Assembly: GCF_041415945.1 (NCBI RefSeq)
Contig: NZ_JBGCUS010000001.1
Location: forward strand, 2,790,001 to 2,854,000
DNA: 64,000 nucleotides
Direction of reading: 5' to 3'
From: Ancylobacter sp. IITR112
Lineage (GTDB): Bacteria > Pseudomonadota > Alphaproteobacteria > Rhizobiales > Xanthobacteraceae
Under the pieces are notes generated by a model. That model worked only from the letters and a program-made list of their open reading frames with translations. It made no database searches and was not told the origin of the DNA. Each line of letters starts with the position of its first letter. Position 1 is the stretch's first letter. Positions 1-11,960 of the stretch are shown piece after piece. The translations under genes and the position numbers were made by a program.

Positions 1-1212
<1,212 letters not shown>

Positions 1213-1385
1213 GTCGCGTTGCCTCCTGGCCCCCCGTCCGCCCTTCAAGGCACGAACGGTCACTCGGGACGACGGCGCCCGTATCCCGGCCGCCGTAACG
1301 GACCCCGTTGCGGCAATCCGTCCGTCCTCATGTAGTGTGGCGAAACGGCAACGGAAGGGCGTTGCGACGGATCAAGGTCGGAATT

Positions 1386-2648
1386 TCACGCGGCGGCGGC
1401 GGGGCGCGCGTCCGGCTCTTCCGGGCTGCGTTCCGGCGCGATATCGCCCGGGCAGCCGCCGGCCAGATAAACGCCAGCGCCCAGCAGCGCCACGCCGCCA
1501 AGAACGAGAAAAGCGGCGGGATAGCCGAGCCGCTGCGCCACCACCCCGCCGAGCAGGGTGGACAGCGCGGCGCCGATGCCCTGCGCCGTCATGGCAAAGC
1601 CGAGGCCGAGATTGAACCGGCCGGACCCTGCGAGAAGGCGCGCCACGAGGCCCGGCGTCGCCACGCCGAGCAGCCCTGCCCCCACCCCGTCCAGCACCTG
1701 CACCGGGACCAGCGCCCAGGCCGCGCCATAATGGACGGCAAGGGCCGCTATGACGCCGCGAACCGGCAGTGCCGCCAGGGCCAGCAGCAGCACCAACCGG
1801 TAGCCCCGGCGCTGGCCGAGCCACGCGGCGACCAGTGCCATCGGGATCATAGCGGCCTGCGCCACCACCACAGTCGCGGCGGTGAGGCCGCTCGGGTCCG
1901 CTCCCGCGGTCGCCACCATGGCCTGCCCGAACAGCGGCAGCACCGCCGCATTGCCGAGATGGAACAGTCCAAAGGTGATGGCCGCCGTCACGAGCGCAGG
2001 TTCTCGCAACAGCTTGCCGACACTCTCATGCCCCTCGCCCGCTGTCGTGGCGCCGCCGCGCGCGGCCTCATGGTCGATCGCGGAAGCGGGAATCGCCAGG
2101 GCCGACAGGGCGCCGAGCAGCGCCATAGCCCCCAGCAGCGCGAACACAGCCGGCAGGCCGAACCACCAGCCGAGCACGCCCGCCAGCACGGCGGCGAGGA
2201 TGTTGCCGGCATGGTTGAACGCTTCGTTGCGGCCGAGCTGGTGATCGAAGCGGGCGGCGCCGACGAGGCCGAGGGTGAGGCCGGCAATGGCCGGCAGCAA
2301 AGCGGCGGCGGCCACGCCATTCACCGCCTGCGCCACCGCCACCGCCGCGAAAGACGGCAGGGCGAGAATGGTCAGCGACGCCGCGAGAATGGCCGCCGAA
2401 CCGATGACGATGATCGCCCGCTTGGCCCGGCTCGCATCCACCAGCGCTCCCATCGGCAGGGTCGCGGCCATGCCGGCGAGCCCGCCGAGCGTCATGACCA
2501 GCCCGATCTCCGCCGGCCCCCAGCCCTTCTCCTGCAGGAACACCCCGAGAAACGGCCCGAGCCCGTCGCGCACATCGGCGAGAAACAGGTTCAGCGCGGC
2601 CAGCGCCGCGAGCGGGGAGAGCAGCACGGCGGAGGTGGAACTGCGCAT
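1386..2648 (-). CDS. MFS transporter, 420 aa
   Basis: Integral membrane transporter of the major facilitator superfamily. The protein starts MRSSTSAVLLSPLAALAA and shows about twelve hydrophobic segments with small-residue-rich helices throughout. The first helix is followed by the LFLADVRDGLGPFLGVF stretch typical of a rhizobial MFS subgroup. A longer reading frame extends 56 residues upstream but is Arg/Cys-rich and not MFS-like, so the start at 2646-2648 is preferred. It ends about 100 bases before ubiG's 3' side and on the same strand; the spacing gives no evidence of shared function. Substrate cannot be told from sequence; drug or sugar-phosphate efflux are both possible. Confidence 0.85.
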   Translation of the reverse strand: MRSSTSAVLLSPLAALAALNLFLADVRDGLGPFLGVFLQEKGWGPAEIGLVMTLGGLAGMAATLPMGALVDASRAKRAIIVIGSAAILAASLTILALPSFAAVAVAQAVNGVAAAALLPAIAGLTLGLVGAARFDHQLGRNEAFNHAGNILAAVLAGVLGWWFGLPAVFALLGAMALLGALSALAIPASAIDHEAARGGATTAGEGHESVGKLLREPALVTAAITFGLFHLGNAAVLPLFGQAMVATAGADPSGLTAATVVVAQAAMIPMALVAAWLGQRRGYRLVLLLALAALPVRGVIAALAVHYGAAWALVPVQVLDGVGAGLLGVATPGLVARLLAGSGRFNLGLGFAMTAQGIGAALSTLLGGVVAQRLGYPAAFLVLGGVALLGAGVYLAGGCPGDIAPERSPEEPDARPAAAA

Positions 2649-2749
2649 GGGGCCCCGGCGGTGACATCGCACCGGAAACGTCCGGCGGCGTGACCGGTTC
2701 CCGCTACCGGCGGATTTCTTCGCCGCAACGCAGGCTGGAGCCAGACCGG

Positions 2750-3499
2750 TCAGGACGCGGCGGGCCGCTCCGCCAGCATCATGTAGTTGACGGAGAGATC
2801 GCCCGAGCGCCGCCATTGATCCGCCAGCGGGTTGAACACCACCCCCTCGCGCTTGATGACGCGAAGGCCACCCGCCTCCAGCGCCGCCTGCAACTCCTCC
2901 GGCGTGACGAAGCGCTGCCAGTCATGCGTACCCCGGGGCAGCCAGCCGAGCACATATTCGGCGCCGACAATGGCAAGGGCGAAGGCGCGCTTGGTGCGGT
3001 TCAGCGTCGCCGCGACCAGCAAGCCGCCCGGCTTCACCATCTGCGCCGCGCGGGCGAGGAACAGGTCGACATCGGCGACATGCTCCACCACCTCCATCGC
3101 CAGCACCACGTCGAATCGCTCACCGGCCTCGGCCAGCGCCTCGGCGGTGGTGGCACGATAGTCGACGGCAACGCCGCTTTCCTCCGCGTGCAGCGCGGCG
3201 ATGCGGACATTGCGCTCGGCAGGGTCGATGCCGGTGACATCCGCGCCCATGCGCGCCAGCGGCTCGCTGAGCAGCCCGCCGCCGCAGCCGATATCGAGCA
3301 GGCGCAGCCCTTCGAGCGGGCGGATGGCGCGGGGATCGCGGCCGAAATGCGCGGTGAGGGTCTCGCGCAGGAAGGCGAGCCGCACCGGATTAAACTTGTG
3401 CAGCACCCGCATCTTGCCGCGCGGATTCCACCATTCCGCGGCCAGCGCGGCGAAGCGCTCCACTTCGCGGGGATCGACGGTGCTGGCGGTCGCGCTCAT
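2750..3499 (-). CDS. ubiG: Ubiquinone biosynthesis O-methyltransferase UbiG
   Basis: SAM-dependent methyltransferase that makes both O-methylations in ubiquinone synthesis at the membrane. The 249-residue protein carries the family start [23 protein letters not shown] motif [17 protein letters not shown] (about 68-83), and [15 protein letters not shown] for post-I. The [11 protein letters not shown] and [10 protein letters not shown] segments are characteristic of UbiG rather than of general class I methyltransferases. Its start ATG (3497-3499) was chosen because the frame upstream is antisense to lysC. It is divergent from lysC with a 159-base shared upstream region, a standard arrangement in Hyphomicrobiales. 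Confidence 0.95.
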   Translation of the reverse strand: MSATASTVDPREVERFAALAAEWWNPRGKMRVLHKFNPVRLAFLRETLTAHFGRDPRAIRPLEGLRLLDIGCGGGLLSEPLARMGADVTGIDPAERNVRIAALHAEESGVAVDYRATTAEALAEAGERFDVVLAMEVVEHVADVDLFLARAAQMVKPGGLLVAATLNRTKRAFALAIVGAEYVLGWLPRGTHDWQRFVTPEELQAALEAGGLRVIKREGVVFNPLADQWRRSGDLSVNYMMLAERPAAS

Positions 3500-3658
3500 C
3501 CGCGCCTCCTCTTCGCCCGGCCGTGCCGAGAGGGATTCCAAGCTCGCGCAGCGGCGTTGCGGGCGCGGCGCGAGGTGGATATGTATACGCGCCTTTTGGG
3601 CCGGGAGCCCACCTCCTCCTGCCCGGCCCCACAGAAGAACACGGTACGGTTTCCCGCA

Positions 3659-4909
3659 ATGGCACGTCTGGTGATGAAGTTCGGCGGCACCTCGGTCGCC
3701 AACATTGAGCGCATTCGCAACGTGGCGCGGCACGTCAAACGGGAGGTGGAAGCCGGCCATCAGGTCGCCGTGGTGGTCTCGGCCATGTCGGGCAAGACCA
3801 ATGAGCTGGTCGCCTGGTGCCGCGAGGCCGCCGTGCTGCACGATGCGCGCGAATATGATTCCATCGTCGCCTCGGGCGAACAGGTGACCTCCGGACTGCT
3901 GGCCATCGTGCTGCAGGATATGGGCATCCCCGCCCGCTCCTGGCTCGGCTGGCAATTGCCCATCTCGACCGACGACGCCCATGGCGCTGCCCGCATCCTC
4001 GATGTGAACGGCGCGGAGATCATCAACCGCTTCGCCCAGGGCGAGGTCGCGGTCATCGCCGGCTTCCAGGGTATCCATCTGCCGACCGGCCGCCTGACCA
4101 CGCTCGGACGCGGCGGCTCGGACACCAGCGCGGTCGCCGTCGCCGCCGGCATCAAGGCCGACCGCTGCGACATCTACACGGATGTCGACGGCGTCTACAC
4201 CACCGATCCGCGCATCGTGCCGAAGGCGCGGCGGCTGGAGAAGGTGGCTTTCGAGGAAATGCTGGAAATGGCGTCGCTCGGCGCCAAGGTGCTTCAGGTG
4301 CGCTCGGTCGAGCTCGCCATGGTACACAAGGTGCGCACCTTCGTGCGCTCCAGCTTCACCGATCCGGACGCCCCGGAACTCAAGACCGCCGGCGACCCGC
4401 CCGGCACCCTGATTTGCGACGAGGAGGAAATCGTGGAGAGTGAAGTCGTCACCGGCATCGCCTTCGCCCGGGACGAAGCCCAGGTCAGCATCCGCCATGT
4501 GCCGGACCAGCCCGGCATCGCGGCCAATGTGTTCGTGCCGCTCGCGGACGCGAACATCAATGTCGACATGATCGTCCAGAACATCTCGGCCGAGGGCTTC
4601 ACCGACATCACCTTCACCGTGCCGAGCACCGATTTTGAACGCGCCAAGGCGGCCCTTGCCGTGGTGCGCGACCAGATCGGCTTCCAGAGCATCGAGGGCG
4701 CCACCGATGTGGTGAAGGTCTCGATCATCGGTATCGGCATGCGCAGCCATGCCGGTGTCGCGGCACGGGCCTTCAAGGCGCTTTCCGAGCGCGGAATCAA
4801 CATCCGCGCCATCTCCACCTCCGAGATCAAGATCTCGGTGCTAATCGACGCCGCCTATACCGAGCTTGCCGTGCGAACGCTGCATTCGGTATACGGGCTA
4901 GACGCCTGA
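3659..4909 (+). CDS. lysC: Aspartate kinase
   Basis: Phosphorylates L-aspartate, the first step toward lysine, threonine, methionine and diaminopimelate. The 416-residue protein has the kinase signature [16 protein letters not shown] (7-22), the catalytic-domain segment [17 protein letters not shown], and two C-terminal ACT regulatory domains (about 265-410). It lacks a homoserine dehydrogenase fusion, so it is the monofunctional LysC type common in alphaproteobacteria. The ATG at 3659 gives the usual family N-terminus; the longer open frame upstream is not LysC-like. The ACT pair implies feedback inhibition by lysine and/or threonine (family knowledge). No lysine riboswitch fold was seen in the 159-base upstream gap. 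Confidence 0.96.
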   Translation: MARLVMKFGGTSVANIERIRNVARHVKREVEAGHQVAVVVSAMSGKTNELVAWCREAAVLHDAREYDSIVASGEQVTSGLLAIVLQDMGIPARSWLGWQLPISTDDAHGAARILDVNGAEIINRFAQGEVAVIAGFQGIHLPTGRLTTLGRGGSDTSAVAVAAGIKADRCDIYTDVDGVYTTDPRIVPKARRLEKVAFEEMLEMASLGAKVLQVRSVELAMVHKVRTFVRSSFTDPDAPELKTAGDPPGTLICDEEEIVESEVVTGIAFARDEAQVSIRHVPDQPGIAANVFVPLADANINVDMIVQNISAEGFTDITFTVPSTDFERAKAALAVVRDQIGFQSIEGATDVVKVSIIGIGMRSHAGVAARAFKALSERGINIRAISTSEIKISVLIDAAYTELAVRTLHSVYGLDA

Positions 4910-4990
4910 AGTCAGGCAACGGCGCGGCGCGAGTCGCGCCGCCTTAAGTGACGCTCCGGGATAGCGGCTCCCGGAAACCGAGGACGGCCC

Positions 4991-7258
4991 ATGCGTGGCG
5001 CGCTCGGCGGTCCGCGCGTGCTTTTGAGGCGTCTCCGCGAGGTCATGGCGGAGCCGGTGAGTGCGCAGGACCGCCTCGACAAGATCGTGGTACTGATCGC
5101 GGCCAACATGGTGGCCGAGGTGTGCTCGGTCTATGTGCTGCGCGTCGACGGTACGCTCGAACTCTACGCCACCGAAGGCCTCAACCGCACCGCCGTGCAT
5201 CTGACCGTGATGCGGATCGACGAGGGCCTCGTCGGCACGGTGGCGCGCGAGGCCGAACCGATCAGCCTTTCCAATGCCCAGGCGCACCCGGCCTTCTCCT
5301 ACCGGCCGGAAACGGGCGAGGAAATCTACCACTCCTTCCTCGGTGTGCCGATCCTGCGCGCGGGCAACACGCTCGGCGTGCTGGTGGTGCAGAACCGCGC
5401 CCACCGCTCCTATACCGAGGAGGAGATCGAGGCGCTGCAGACCACCGCCATGGTGCTCGCCGAGATCATCGCCTCGGGCGAGCTCACCGCCATGGCGCTG
5501 CCCGGCGCCGAGCCGGCCGCACGCCGGCCACTGCACCTCACCGGCTTGGCGCTGTCGGAAGGCATCGGCCTCGGCCATGTCGTGCTGCACGAGCCGCGCA
5601 TCGAGGTCACCAAGGTCATCGCCGACGACCTGCCCGGCGAATTGAAGCGGCTCGACGGCGCGGTGGAAACGCTGCGCACCTCGATCGACATCATGCTGGA
5701 GGACGAAGGTGTCGCCCGTGTCGGCGAACATCGGGAAATCCTCGAAGCCTACCGCATGTTCGCGCATGACCGCGGCTGGATCGGCCGCATGCGCGAGGCG
5801 GTCATGACCGGCCTCACCGCCGAGGGCGCGGTGGAGCGCGTTCAGTCCGACACCCGCGCCCGCATGCTGCGCATGACCGACCCCTATCTGCGCGAGCGGA
5901 TGCACGATCTCGACGACCTGGCCAACCGCCTGCTGCGCCAGCTCACCGGCCGCGCCGGCGGCTCGGAACACGCCAAGCTGCCGGACAATGCCGTCATCGT
6001 CGCCCGCAATATGAGCCCGGCGGCGCTGCTCGACTATGACCGCACCCGGATTCGCGGTCTGGTGCTGGAAGAAGGCGCCGCCACCAGCCACCTCACCATC
6101 GTCGCCCGCGCCCTCGGCATCGCCGCCGTCGGCCATATGGAGAACGTCGTCGGCCAGGTTGATGCCGGCGATGCGGTGATCGTCGACGGCGTCTCGGGCG
6201 AGGTGCATATCCGCCCGCCCGCCGATGTCGAGAACGCCTATGTCGACAAGGTGCGTTTCCGCGCCAAGCGGCTGGAGCGCTACGCCGCCCTGCGCGACGT
6301 GCCGACGCTTACCAAGGACGGCACGCCGATCGAGCTGCACCTCAATGCCGGCCTGCTGGTCGACCTGCCGCACATCGCCGAGACCGGCGCGACCGGCATT
6401 GGCCTGTTCCGCACCGAATTGCAGTTCATGATCGCCTCGGCCTTCCCGCGCACCAATGAGCAGTTGAAGCTCTACCGCTCGGTGCTGGACGCGGCGGGAG
6501 AGCGGCCGGTGGTGTTCCGCACGCTGGATATCGGCGGCGACAAGGTGCTGCCCTATATGCGGGCGATCGAGGAAGAGAACCCGGCGCTGGGCTGGCGCGC
6601 CATTCGCCTGGGCCTCGACCGGCCCGGCCTTTTGCGCAGCCAGATCCGCGCCCTGCTGCGCGCCGCCACCGGGCGCGAACTGCGGCTCATTTTCCCCATG
6701 GTGTCGGCGGTGGAAGAGTATGACCGCGCCCACCACATCGTCGAGCGCGAGCTCACCCATCTGCGCCGGCACGGCCATGGCCTGCCGGAGCGGGTGCTGG
6801 TGGGGGTGATGCTGGAAGTGCCGGCGCTGCTGTTCCAGCTCGACCAATTGTTCAGCCGGGTCGACTTCGCCTCGGTCGGTTCCAATGATCTCGTGCAGTT
6901 CCTCTATGCCGCCGATCGCGGCAATGCGCGTGTGGCCGACCGTTTCGACCCGCTCGCCCCGGCGGCGCTGCGTGCGCTGAAGATGATCGCCGACAAGGCC
7001 AACGAGTACGGCAAGCCGGTGACGCTGTGCGGCGAACTGGCCTCTCGTCCGCTGGAAGCGCTGGCGCTCGCCGCCATCGGCTACCGCAAGCTCTCCGTTT
7101 CCCCGGCCTCCTACGGCCCGGTGAAGGCGATGCTGCTCGAACTCGATCTGCCCGCCGCTTCCGCCTTTGTCGAACCGCTGCTCGGCACCCGCGGCGAGGT
7201 GGCGTCGCTGCGCCCGCAGCTCGCCGCCTTCGCCGAGAAGGCCGGCCTGCCGCTGTGA
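4991..7258 (+). CDS. ptsP: Phosphoenolpyruvate-protein phosphotransferase PtsP (EI-Ntr)
   Basis: Enzyme I of the nitrogen phosphotransferase system. It takes phosphate from PEP and passes it to NPr and then EIIA-Ntr, a regulatory rather than sugar-transport route. The 755 residues read as an N-terminal GAF domain (about 30-165), the PEP-utiliser N-terminal helical domain, the swivelling domain with the phospho-histidine in [18 protein letters not shown], and the C-terminal PEP-binding barrel with FRTELQFM and the catalytic cysteine in [11 protein letters not shown]. The GAF domain distinguishes it from sugar PTS enzyme I. It lies 81 bases after lysC and is followed after 10 bases by prfA, a conserved rhizobial order. 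Confidence 0.96.
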   Translation: MRGALGGPRVLLRRLREVMAEPVSAQDRLDKIVVLIAANMVAEVCSVYVLRVDGTLELYATEGLNRTAVHLTVMRIDEGLVGTVAREAEPISLSNAQAHPAFSYRPETGEEIYHSFLGVPILRAGNTLGVLVVQNRAHRSYTEEEIEALQTTAMVLAEIIASGELTAMALPGAEPAARRPLHLTGLALSEGIGLGHVVLHEPRIEVTKVIADDLPGELKRLDGAVETLRTSIDIMLEDEGVARVGEHREILEAYRMFAHDRGWIGRMREAVMTGLTAEGAVERVQSDTRARMLRMTDPYLRERMHDLDDLANRLLRQLTGRAGGSEHAKLPDNAVIVARNMSPAALLDYDRTRIRGLVLEEGAATSHLTIVARALGIAAVGHMENVVGQVDAGDAVIVDGVSGEVHIRPPADVENAYVDKVRFRAKRLERYAALRDVPTLTKDGTPIELHLNAGLLVDLPHIAETGATGIGLFRTELQFMIASAFPRTNEQLKLYRSVLDAAGERPVVFRTLDIGGDKVLPYMRAIEEENPALGWRAIRLGLDRPGLLRSQIRALLRAATGRELRLIFPMVSAVEEYDRAHHIVERELTHLRRHGHGLPERVLVGVMLEVPALLFQLDQLFSRVDFASVGSNDLVQFLYAADRGNARVADRFDPLAPAALRALKMIADKANEYGKPVTLCGELASRPLEALALAAIGYRKLSVSPASYGPVKAMLLELDLPAASAFVEPLLGTRGEVASLRPQLAAFAEKAGLPL

Positions 7259-7268
7259 GTGCCGCCGC

Positions 7269-8366
7269 GTGACCGCCCTGCCCGATGCCCGCCTCGACCA
7301 GCTCCTCGCGCGCCATGCCGAGATCGAGCACGCCCTCTCCGCCAGCCCGGAGGCGGAGACCTATGTGCGCCTCTCGCGCGAATTCGCCGACCTCTCACCG
7401 CTGGTCGAAAGCGTAAAGGCGCTGCGCCGCGCCCAGCGTCAGCTTACCGAGGCGCGCGGCCTCGCCGCCGACGCGGCGGGCGACCGCGAGATGGCGGCCA
7501 TGGCGCAGGAAGAGGCGGAAGCGCTGGAGGAGGAGGTGGAAAGCCTCTCCCACGCGGTGCAGCTTGCGCTGCTGCCCAAGGACGCGATGGACGAGCGCGG
7601 CGTCATCCTCGAAGTGCGCGCCGGCACGGGCGGCGACGAGGCGGCGCTGTTCGCCGGCGACCTGTTCCGCATGTATGAGCGCTTCGCCGCGCTCAATGGC
7701 TGGTCGGTCGAGGTTCTCTCGATGACCGAGGGCGCCGCCGGCGGCTTCAAGGAAATCGTCGCCGGCCTGCACGGCTCGGGTGCCTATGCCAAGCTGAAAT
7801 TCGAATCGGGCGTGCACCGCGTGCAGCGCGTACCGGACACCGAAGCCTCCGGCCGCATCCACACCTCCGCCGCCACCGTGGCGGTGCTGCCGGAGGTGGA
7901 AGAGGTTGATATCGAGATCAACGAAGCCGATCTGCGCATCGACGTGTTCCGCGCCTCCGGCGCCGGCGGCCAGCACGTCAACAAGACCGAAAGCGCGGTG
8001 CGCATCACCCATATTCCCACCGGCACCGTCGTCGCGGTGCAGGATGAGCGCTCGCAGCACAAGAACAAGGCGCGCGCCATGGGCATGCTGCGCGCTCGAA
8101 TCTATGAGGCCGAGCGCGAGAAGCGCGACAGCGCCCGCGCCAGCGAGCGCAAGGTGCAGGTCGGCTCCGGCGACCGCTCCGAGCGCATCCGCACCTATAA
8201 TTTCCCGCAGGGGCGCGTCACCGATCACCGCATCGGCCTCACCCTTCACAAGCTGCCGGAAATCCTGGCCGGCGATGCGCTGGGCGAGCTGGTGTCGGCG
8301 CTGACGACGGAATATCAGGCCGCACTGCTGGCGGAAGCCGAAAGCGCCGGCTGGGGCGAGCGGTGA
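7269..8366 (+). CDS. prfA: Peptide chain release factor 1
   Basis: Terminates translation at UAA and UAG codons. The 365-residue product has the codon-reading PxT motif as PDT (about 189-191, in [14 protein letters not shown]), which marks RF1 rather than RF2, and the peptidyl-hydrolysis loop [12 protein letters not shown] with GGQ at 233-235. Start chosen: GTG at 7269, ten bases after the ptsP stop, giving [13 protein letters not shown]; the upstream extension in the same frame overlaps ptsP and is Arg/Cys-rich. The nearest ATG (7285) is out of frame. It overlaps prmC by four bases (GTGA), so the two are translationally coupled. Confidence 0.97.
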   Translation: MTALPDARLDQLLARHAEIEHALSASPEAETYVRLSREFADLSPLVESVKALRRAQRQLTEARGLAADAAGDREMAAMAQEEAEALEEEVESLSHAVQLALLPKDAMDERGVILEVRAGTGGDEAALFAGDLFRMYERFAALNGWSVEVLSMTEGAAGGFKEIVAGLHGSGAYAKLKFESGVHRVQRVPDTEASGRIHTSAATVAVLPEVEEVDIEINEADLRIDVFRASGAGGQHVNKTESAVRITHIPTGTVVAVQDERSQHKNKARAMGMLRARIYEAEREKRDSARASERKVQVGSGDRSERIRTYNFPQGRVTDHRIGLTLHKLPEILAGDALGELVSALTTEYQAALLAEAESAGWGER

Positions 8367-9214
8367 CCACGCGCGCCGCGCTGCTGCGCGCCTTTGTCGC
8401 AGACTTCGCCGCCGCCGGGATGGAAGCACCCGAACGCGAAGCCCGCGCGCTGCTGCGAACGGGGCTCGGCCTCGCCGATCTCGACCTCATCGCCCGCGCC
8501 GACCAGCCGGTGGGGCCGGACGACGAGGCGCGGCTGCGCGCCCTCGCCGCCCGCCGCGCCGCCGGCGAGCCGCTGGCACGGCTGACCGGGCGGCGGGAGT
8601 TCTGGAGCCTCGACCTCGCCCTCGCCCCGGACACGCTGGTGCCCCGCCCGGAGACGGAAACGCTGGTGGAAGCCGCATTGGCGCTGTTTCCCGACCGCAC
8701 GGCACCGCTGCGGCTGCTCGACCTCGGCACGGGCAGCGGCGCGCTGCTGGCGGCGCTGCTGAGCGAATTTCCCGCCGCGCTGGGCGTCGGCGTCGACCTG
8801 TCGCTGGGTGCTGCCCGGCAAGCGCGTGAAAATCTTGGCACGCTGGGCCTTTCCGCCCGTTCGGCCGTGCTGGTGGGGCACTGGGGCGAGGCGCTGCGCG
8901 GCGGTTTCGATCTCGTCGTCTCCAATCCGCCTTATATTCCAAGCACCGATATCCCGGCTCTGGAACGGGAGGTGCGCGCGCATGACCCGCTTCTGGCGCT
9001 TGACGGCGGCCCGCAGGGGCTCGATGCCTATCGCGCCCTCGCCAAGGCCCTTCCCAGCCTCCTGGTAGCCGGCGGCTATGCGGTGCTGGAACTGGGGATC
9101 GGGCAGGAGCAGCAGGTCGCCGGGCTGCTGGCTGCGGACGGCCTCGCGATCCAGGGCCCGGCCCGCCCCGATCTCGCCGGCATCGCCCGCGCCATCGTTG
9201 CCCGCAAGGGTTGA
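8363..9214 (+). CDS. prmC: Release factor glutamine N5-methyltransferase PrmC
   Basis: Methylates the glutamine of the GGQ loop in release factors, raising termination efficiency. The 283-residue protein has the N-terminal helical domain, SAM motif [17 protein letters not shown] (118-133), and the diagnostic NPPY catalytic motif in [10 protein letters not shown] (188-191). It starts with GTG that overlaps the prfA stop codon (8363-8366). Enzyme and substrate are therefore made from one mRNA. The segment [15 protein letters not shown], typical of the family, is present. Confidence 0.96.
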   Translation: MTTRAALLRAFVADFAAAGMEAPEREARALLRTGLGLADLDLIARADQPVGPDDEARLRALAARRAAGEPLARLTGRREFWSLDLALAPDTLVPRPETETLVEAALALFPDRTAPLRLLDLGTGSGALLAALLSEFPAALGVGVDLSLGAARQARENLGTLGLSARSAVLVGHWGEALRGGFDLVVSNPPYIPSTDIPALEREVRAHDPLLALDGGPQGLDAYRALAKALPSLLVAGGYAVLELGIGQEQQVAGLLAADGLAIQGPARPDLAGIARAIVARKG

Positions 9215-9800
9215 CCGCGCGGGAGGCGCCGCAAAAAAGGGCTTGGAACGCGATACCGAACCGATTAGTGTCCTGTGTAGGAATCGTCCTGAGACATCAA
9301 CTGCCTTTTGGTGACTGGAACGCCGGCTACTCTCCGACATGGGTGGCTGTGATCGTCGCTGGCAGTGGCCTGCAGCTTTGCGAAAAGTCTGGAGGCGATA
9401 TGTTTCATAAGGGGCGAACGCTCCAAGAGTTTATCGGCGTGACTTCGGTTACGCGATGAAACATGGGGTCGGCTGCGGCGCATGTGCGCGCGCGTCGGGT
9501 CCGGGCCGGAGAAATGCGGTTCGGACGGAGCGTCGTCGGCGTGGCCGGCGGCGGGGCATCGTCGAGATGCGCTCCCATGGACGAAGCCCGATGGTCGAGG
9601 ACGACCTGCGGCGCGACTGGGACCTCGCAGGGTCCCGGCCTGCGGCAGCTTTTCTCCGACCGAAGGCGAGATTTCCCGCCGTGCCGTCACCCGGGGCTCC
9701 GGCCCAGGCTGCGGACCAGCGGACACCGTGTGATTGACCCGCCCGTGTGGCACCGAACGGGGACACCCGTCGGCTTGATGGGGCACCAGAGACCAGCTCG
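9215..9800. other. 586-base intergenic region with an AT-shifted, unassigned segment
   Basis: No gene is supported here. Bases about 9240-9460 are visibly less GC-rich than both neighbours and contain no convincing coding frame with a ribosome site. The stretch beginning TGTCCTGTGTAGGAATCGTC at 9269 and followed by a CTGAGACA tract resembles the terminal sequences of some insertion elements, but no transposase is present and no matching opposite end was found. Bases 9460-9800 are GC-rich and presumably contain the leader of the DUF4167 gene. Treat the insertion-remnant idea as a guess. Confidence 0.3.
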
Positions 9801-10892
9801 ATGCGAAATAACAATCAGCAGAAGCGTACGCGCGGCCGCAACAACGGCAATCGGCGCAGCCAGAATCCGCTTACGCGCGTTTACGAGTCCAACGGACCGG
9901 ATGTGAAGGTGCGCGGGACGGCCCAGCACGTCGTGGAGAAATACCAGCAGCTCGCGCGCGACGCGCAGGCCTCCGGCGATCATGTGGCGGCGGAAAACTA
10001 CCTGCAGCACGCTGAACATTACTATCGCATCATCGCCGCGGCCCAGGCGCAGTTCGGCGTGCAGGGCCAGCCTTATCAGCGTTCCGACGAGGATGATTTC
10101 GACGACGAGATGGACGAGGGCGGCGCCGATCAGCCGCCGGTCCAGCAGTTTCGCGAACCGCCGGCGCCGCGCGAGAACGGTCACCGCGACAATGGCCACC
10201 GTGAGAACCGGGAAAACGGCAATCGCGACGGAGGCCATCGCGAGGGCGGCCCCCGCGAGGGCCAGCGCGACTTCTTCCGCGATCGCGACAATCGCCGCGA
10301 CAACCGCGAACGCAATCAGGACCGCCATCAGGACCGCGATCGTGGCGAACGGCAGGAGCGGGGTGACCGGCAGGAGGGCCGCGAAGGCCGCTGGTCGCGC
10401 GACAACCGCCCCTATCGCGACAACCGCGCTCCGCGCGAGGGGGGCGAATACCGCGATCCCGGCCAGCAGCCGCAGCCCCGCCTGGGGCCGGATGTGGAGG
10501 CGGAAATCGGCCTGCCCGCCTTCATCACCCAGAGCGGCGCCGCCGCCCCGGTGAGCCCGGCACCGCGCCGCAGCGAGGCGCCGGCGGATGCGCCTGAGCC
10601 CAAGAGCGCGGCCCCCGCCCCCGCGGCTGAACCGACCCCGGCGCCCGTATCCATCACGCCCGAATCCGTCACACCCGAACCCGCCCCGGCCGAGGCCGCC
10701 GCCCCCGAGGCGCCGGCGCCGAAGCCCCGTGGACGCGCCGCGAAAGCGGCCGCGGCCCCCGCGCCCGAGGAAGCTCCGGCTGAGGATGCCGAGGCCCGCG
10801 CCCCGCGCACGCGCCGCCGCCGTTACCGCCGCGCCGAGGCCGAAGGTGACGGCGAAGGCGCCGACACGAGCCCGGCGGAAGTGGCGGAATAG
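9801..10892 (+). CDS. DUF4167 protein with R/D/N-rich low-complexity region
   Basis: Function unknown. The first about 80 residues are the DUF4167 domain (MRNNNQQKRTRGRNNGNRR, then SQNPLTRVYESNGPDVKVRG and a helical AENYLQHAEHYYRI segment). Residues about 120-225 are dominated by Arg, Asp, Asn, Glu and Gly in RDNR/RDRD-like repeats. The C-terminal third is Pro/Ala/Glu-rich and ends in a basic RTRRRRYRR tract. No enzyme motif or membrane segment is visible; the composition suggests a disordered nucleic-acid-binding protein (inference). ATG at 9801 begins the conserved domain; 18 upstream in-frame residues lack similarity. A strong hairpin terminator follows. The gene is a common neighbour of prmC and clpB in this order. 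Confidence 0.85.
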   Translation: MRNNNQQKRTRGRNNGNRRSQNPLTRVYESNGPDVKVRGTAQHVVEKYQQLARDAQASGDHVAAENYLQHAEHYYRIIAAAQAQFGVQGQPYQRSDEDDFDDEMDEGGADQPPVQQFREPPAPRENGHRDNGHRENRENGNRDGGHREGGPREGQRDFFRDRDNRRDNRERNQDRHQDRDRGERQERGDRQEGREGRWSRDNRPYRDNRAPREGGEYRDPGQQPQPRLGPDVEAEIGLPAFITQSGAAAPVSPAPRRSEAPADAPEPKSAAPAPAAEPTPAPVSITPESVTPEPAPAEAAAPEAPAPKPRGRAAKAAAAPAPEEAPAEDAEARAPRTRRRRYRRAEAEGDGEGADTSPAEVAE

Positions 10893-10907
10893 TTGCCTGC
10901 CGCAAAC

Positions 10908-10936
10908 AAAAGGCCCGGCGCGAGCCGGGCCTTTTT
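10908..10936. terminator. Rho-independent terminator, probably bidirectional
   Basis: Perfect stem GGCCCGGC / GCCGGGCC with a GCGA loop, flanked by AAAA on the left and TTTTT on the right. It lies 16 bases after the DUF4167 gene. Because the A tract becomes a T tract on the other strand, it can also end transcripts of the convergent MOSC gene. Confidence 0.9.
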
Positions 10937-10974
10937 CGTCCTGCGCCGCAAGACCTGCGCCGCAAGAGCGGCGT

Positions 10975-11808
10975 TCACACGGTGATCCGCACCGAATCGC
11001 CTTCGGCGATCAGCCCGCCCTGCTCGATCTCGGCGAAGATGCCGCAATCGGTATGGCCGAAGGTCCGCATCAGCGTGCCCGGCAGGTCCATGTCGCGCTT
11101 GGCCGTGGCCGGATCGACATTGGTGGCGGCGCAGCGGAAGATACGCTGGGTGACCTTGAGCCGGACCTGGCTGCCGATCTCGATCGTGTGGCCGACAAGG
11201 TCGAACTCCTCCCACGGCTCCATGCCGTCGAGATAGAGATTGCCGCGGAAACGCAACGGGTCCACGGGACGGCCGACGATCTCGCCCAGCGCCCTGCAGC
11301 TCGCCAGATTGATCAGCGAGACATAGCCTTCCGTCGTGTCGACGAAACGAAAGGCGGGCGGGGCCGCCAGCACGCGCGGCGCGCCGCGCAGTTCGTAGCG
11401 GGAGTAGCGCTGGAAAAAGGCTTCGATCGCCTCGCGGCCTTCCGCCGTGTCGAGCCTGCCGCGCGCCACTTCCTCACCGTCGAGCCGGATCACCAGTTCC
11501 GCCGCCGCGTCGTCGAAGCGCGCCTCCAGCGCCGCCAGACGCTCATTGCGCATGAGCATCAGGAACTTGATCTTGGGCTGGAAGGCCGGAGCCTCGGGGA
11601 TGAAGCCGGAAGGCCCGTTCTCGATGGCGTAAAGCCGGTCGCCGGGGAAATAGCCTCCCGTCTCAAGCTCCACCAGCTCAAGCCGCTCCGGCGTCAGCCC
11701 CTTGACGGGGTAACGGTAGAGCGCGTGGATGCTGGCAAAGCTGAGCGAGGTCGGCGCCTCGTCAGCCGCAGTGAAAAGATCGGCGTCGTCGGTCGATTCG
11801 CTCATCAT
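10975..11808 (-). CDS. MOSC domain-containing protein
   Basis: The 277-residue protein combines an N-terminal MOSC beta-barrel domain (about 25-130, starting SIHALYRYPVKGLTPERLEL) and a MOSC domain (about 150-275) with a conserved cysteine in TQRIFRCAATNVDPATAKRD. The family binds molybdenum cofactor or sulfur and includes YcbX and the eukaryotic mARC amine-oxime reductases (family knowledge). No ferredoxin domain is attached, unlike YcbX. Two ATGs are adjacent (11808 and 11805). It is a single gene facing DUF4167 and sharing its terminator. Reducing N-hydroxylated compounds is the likely role but the substrate is unknown. Confidence 0.88.
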   Translation of the reverse strand: MMSESTDDADLFTAADEAPTSLSFASIHALYRYPVKGLTPERLELVELETGGYFPGDRLYAIENGPSGFIPEAPAFQPKIKFLMLMRNERLAALEARFDDAAAELVIRLDGEEVARGRLDTAEGREAIEAFFQRYSRYELRGAPRVLAAPPAFRFVDTTEGYVSLINLASCRALGEIVGRPVDPLRFRGNLYLDGMEPWEEFDLVGHTIEIGSQVRLKVTQRIFRCAATNVDPATAKRDMDLPGTLMRTFGHTDCGIFAEIEQGGLIAEGDSVRITV

Positions 11809-11960
11809 GCCTCACCATATCGGCTCCAGGCGTCCACGTCAGCCGTGGCGAAGGCAGCGGACGGCCCGTGTTTTGCCTGTCGCAATTTTAGCTTTTCCTC
11901 GTCTTACGAATCCGTCTCAATGGATGGCGGGTTCCCTGCCGACACCAACAGGAGGGGGTC

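Noticed and set aside
1213..1385. Sigma-32 heat-shock promoter for clpB
   Set aside because: A CTTGAA box occurs 32 bases before the start but is too close and has no CCCCAT-like -10.
3500..3658. Lysine riboswitch before lysC
   Set aside because: The 159-base gap has no room for the five-helix aptamer and none of its core sequences.
2750..4750. A 666-codon frame joining ubiG to antisense lysC
   Set aside because: Only the last 249 residues are UbiG-like; the first part is antisense of lysC.
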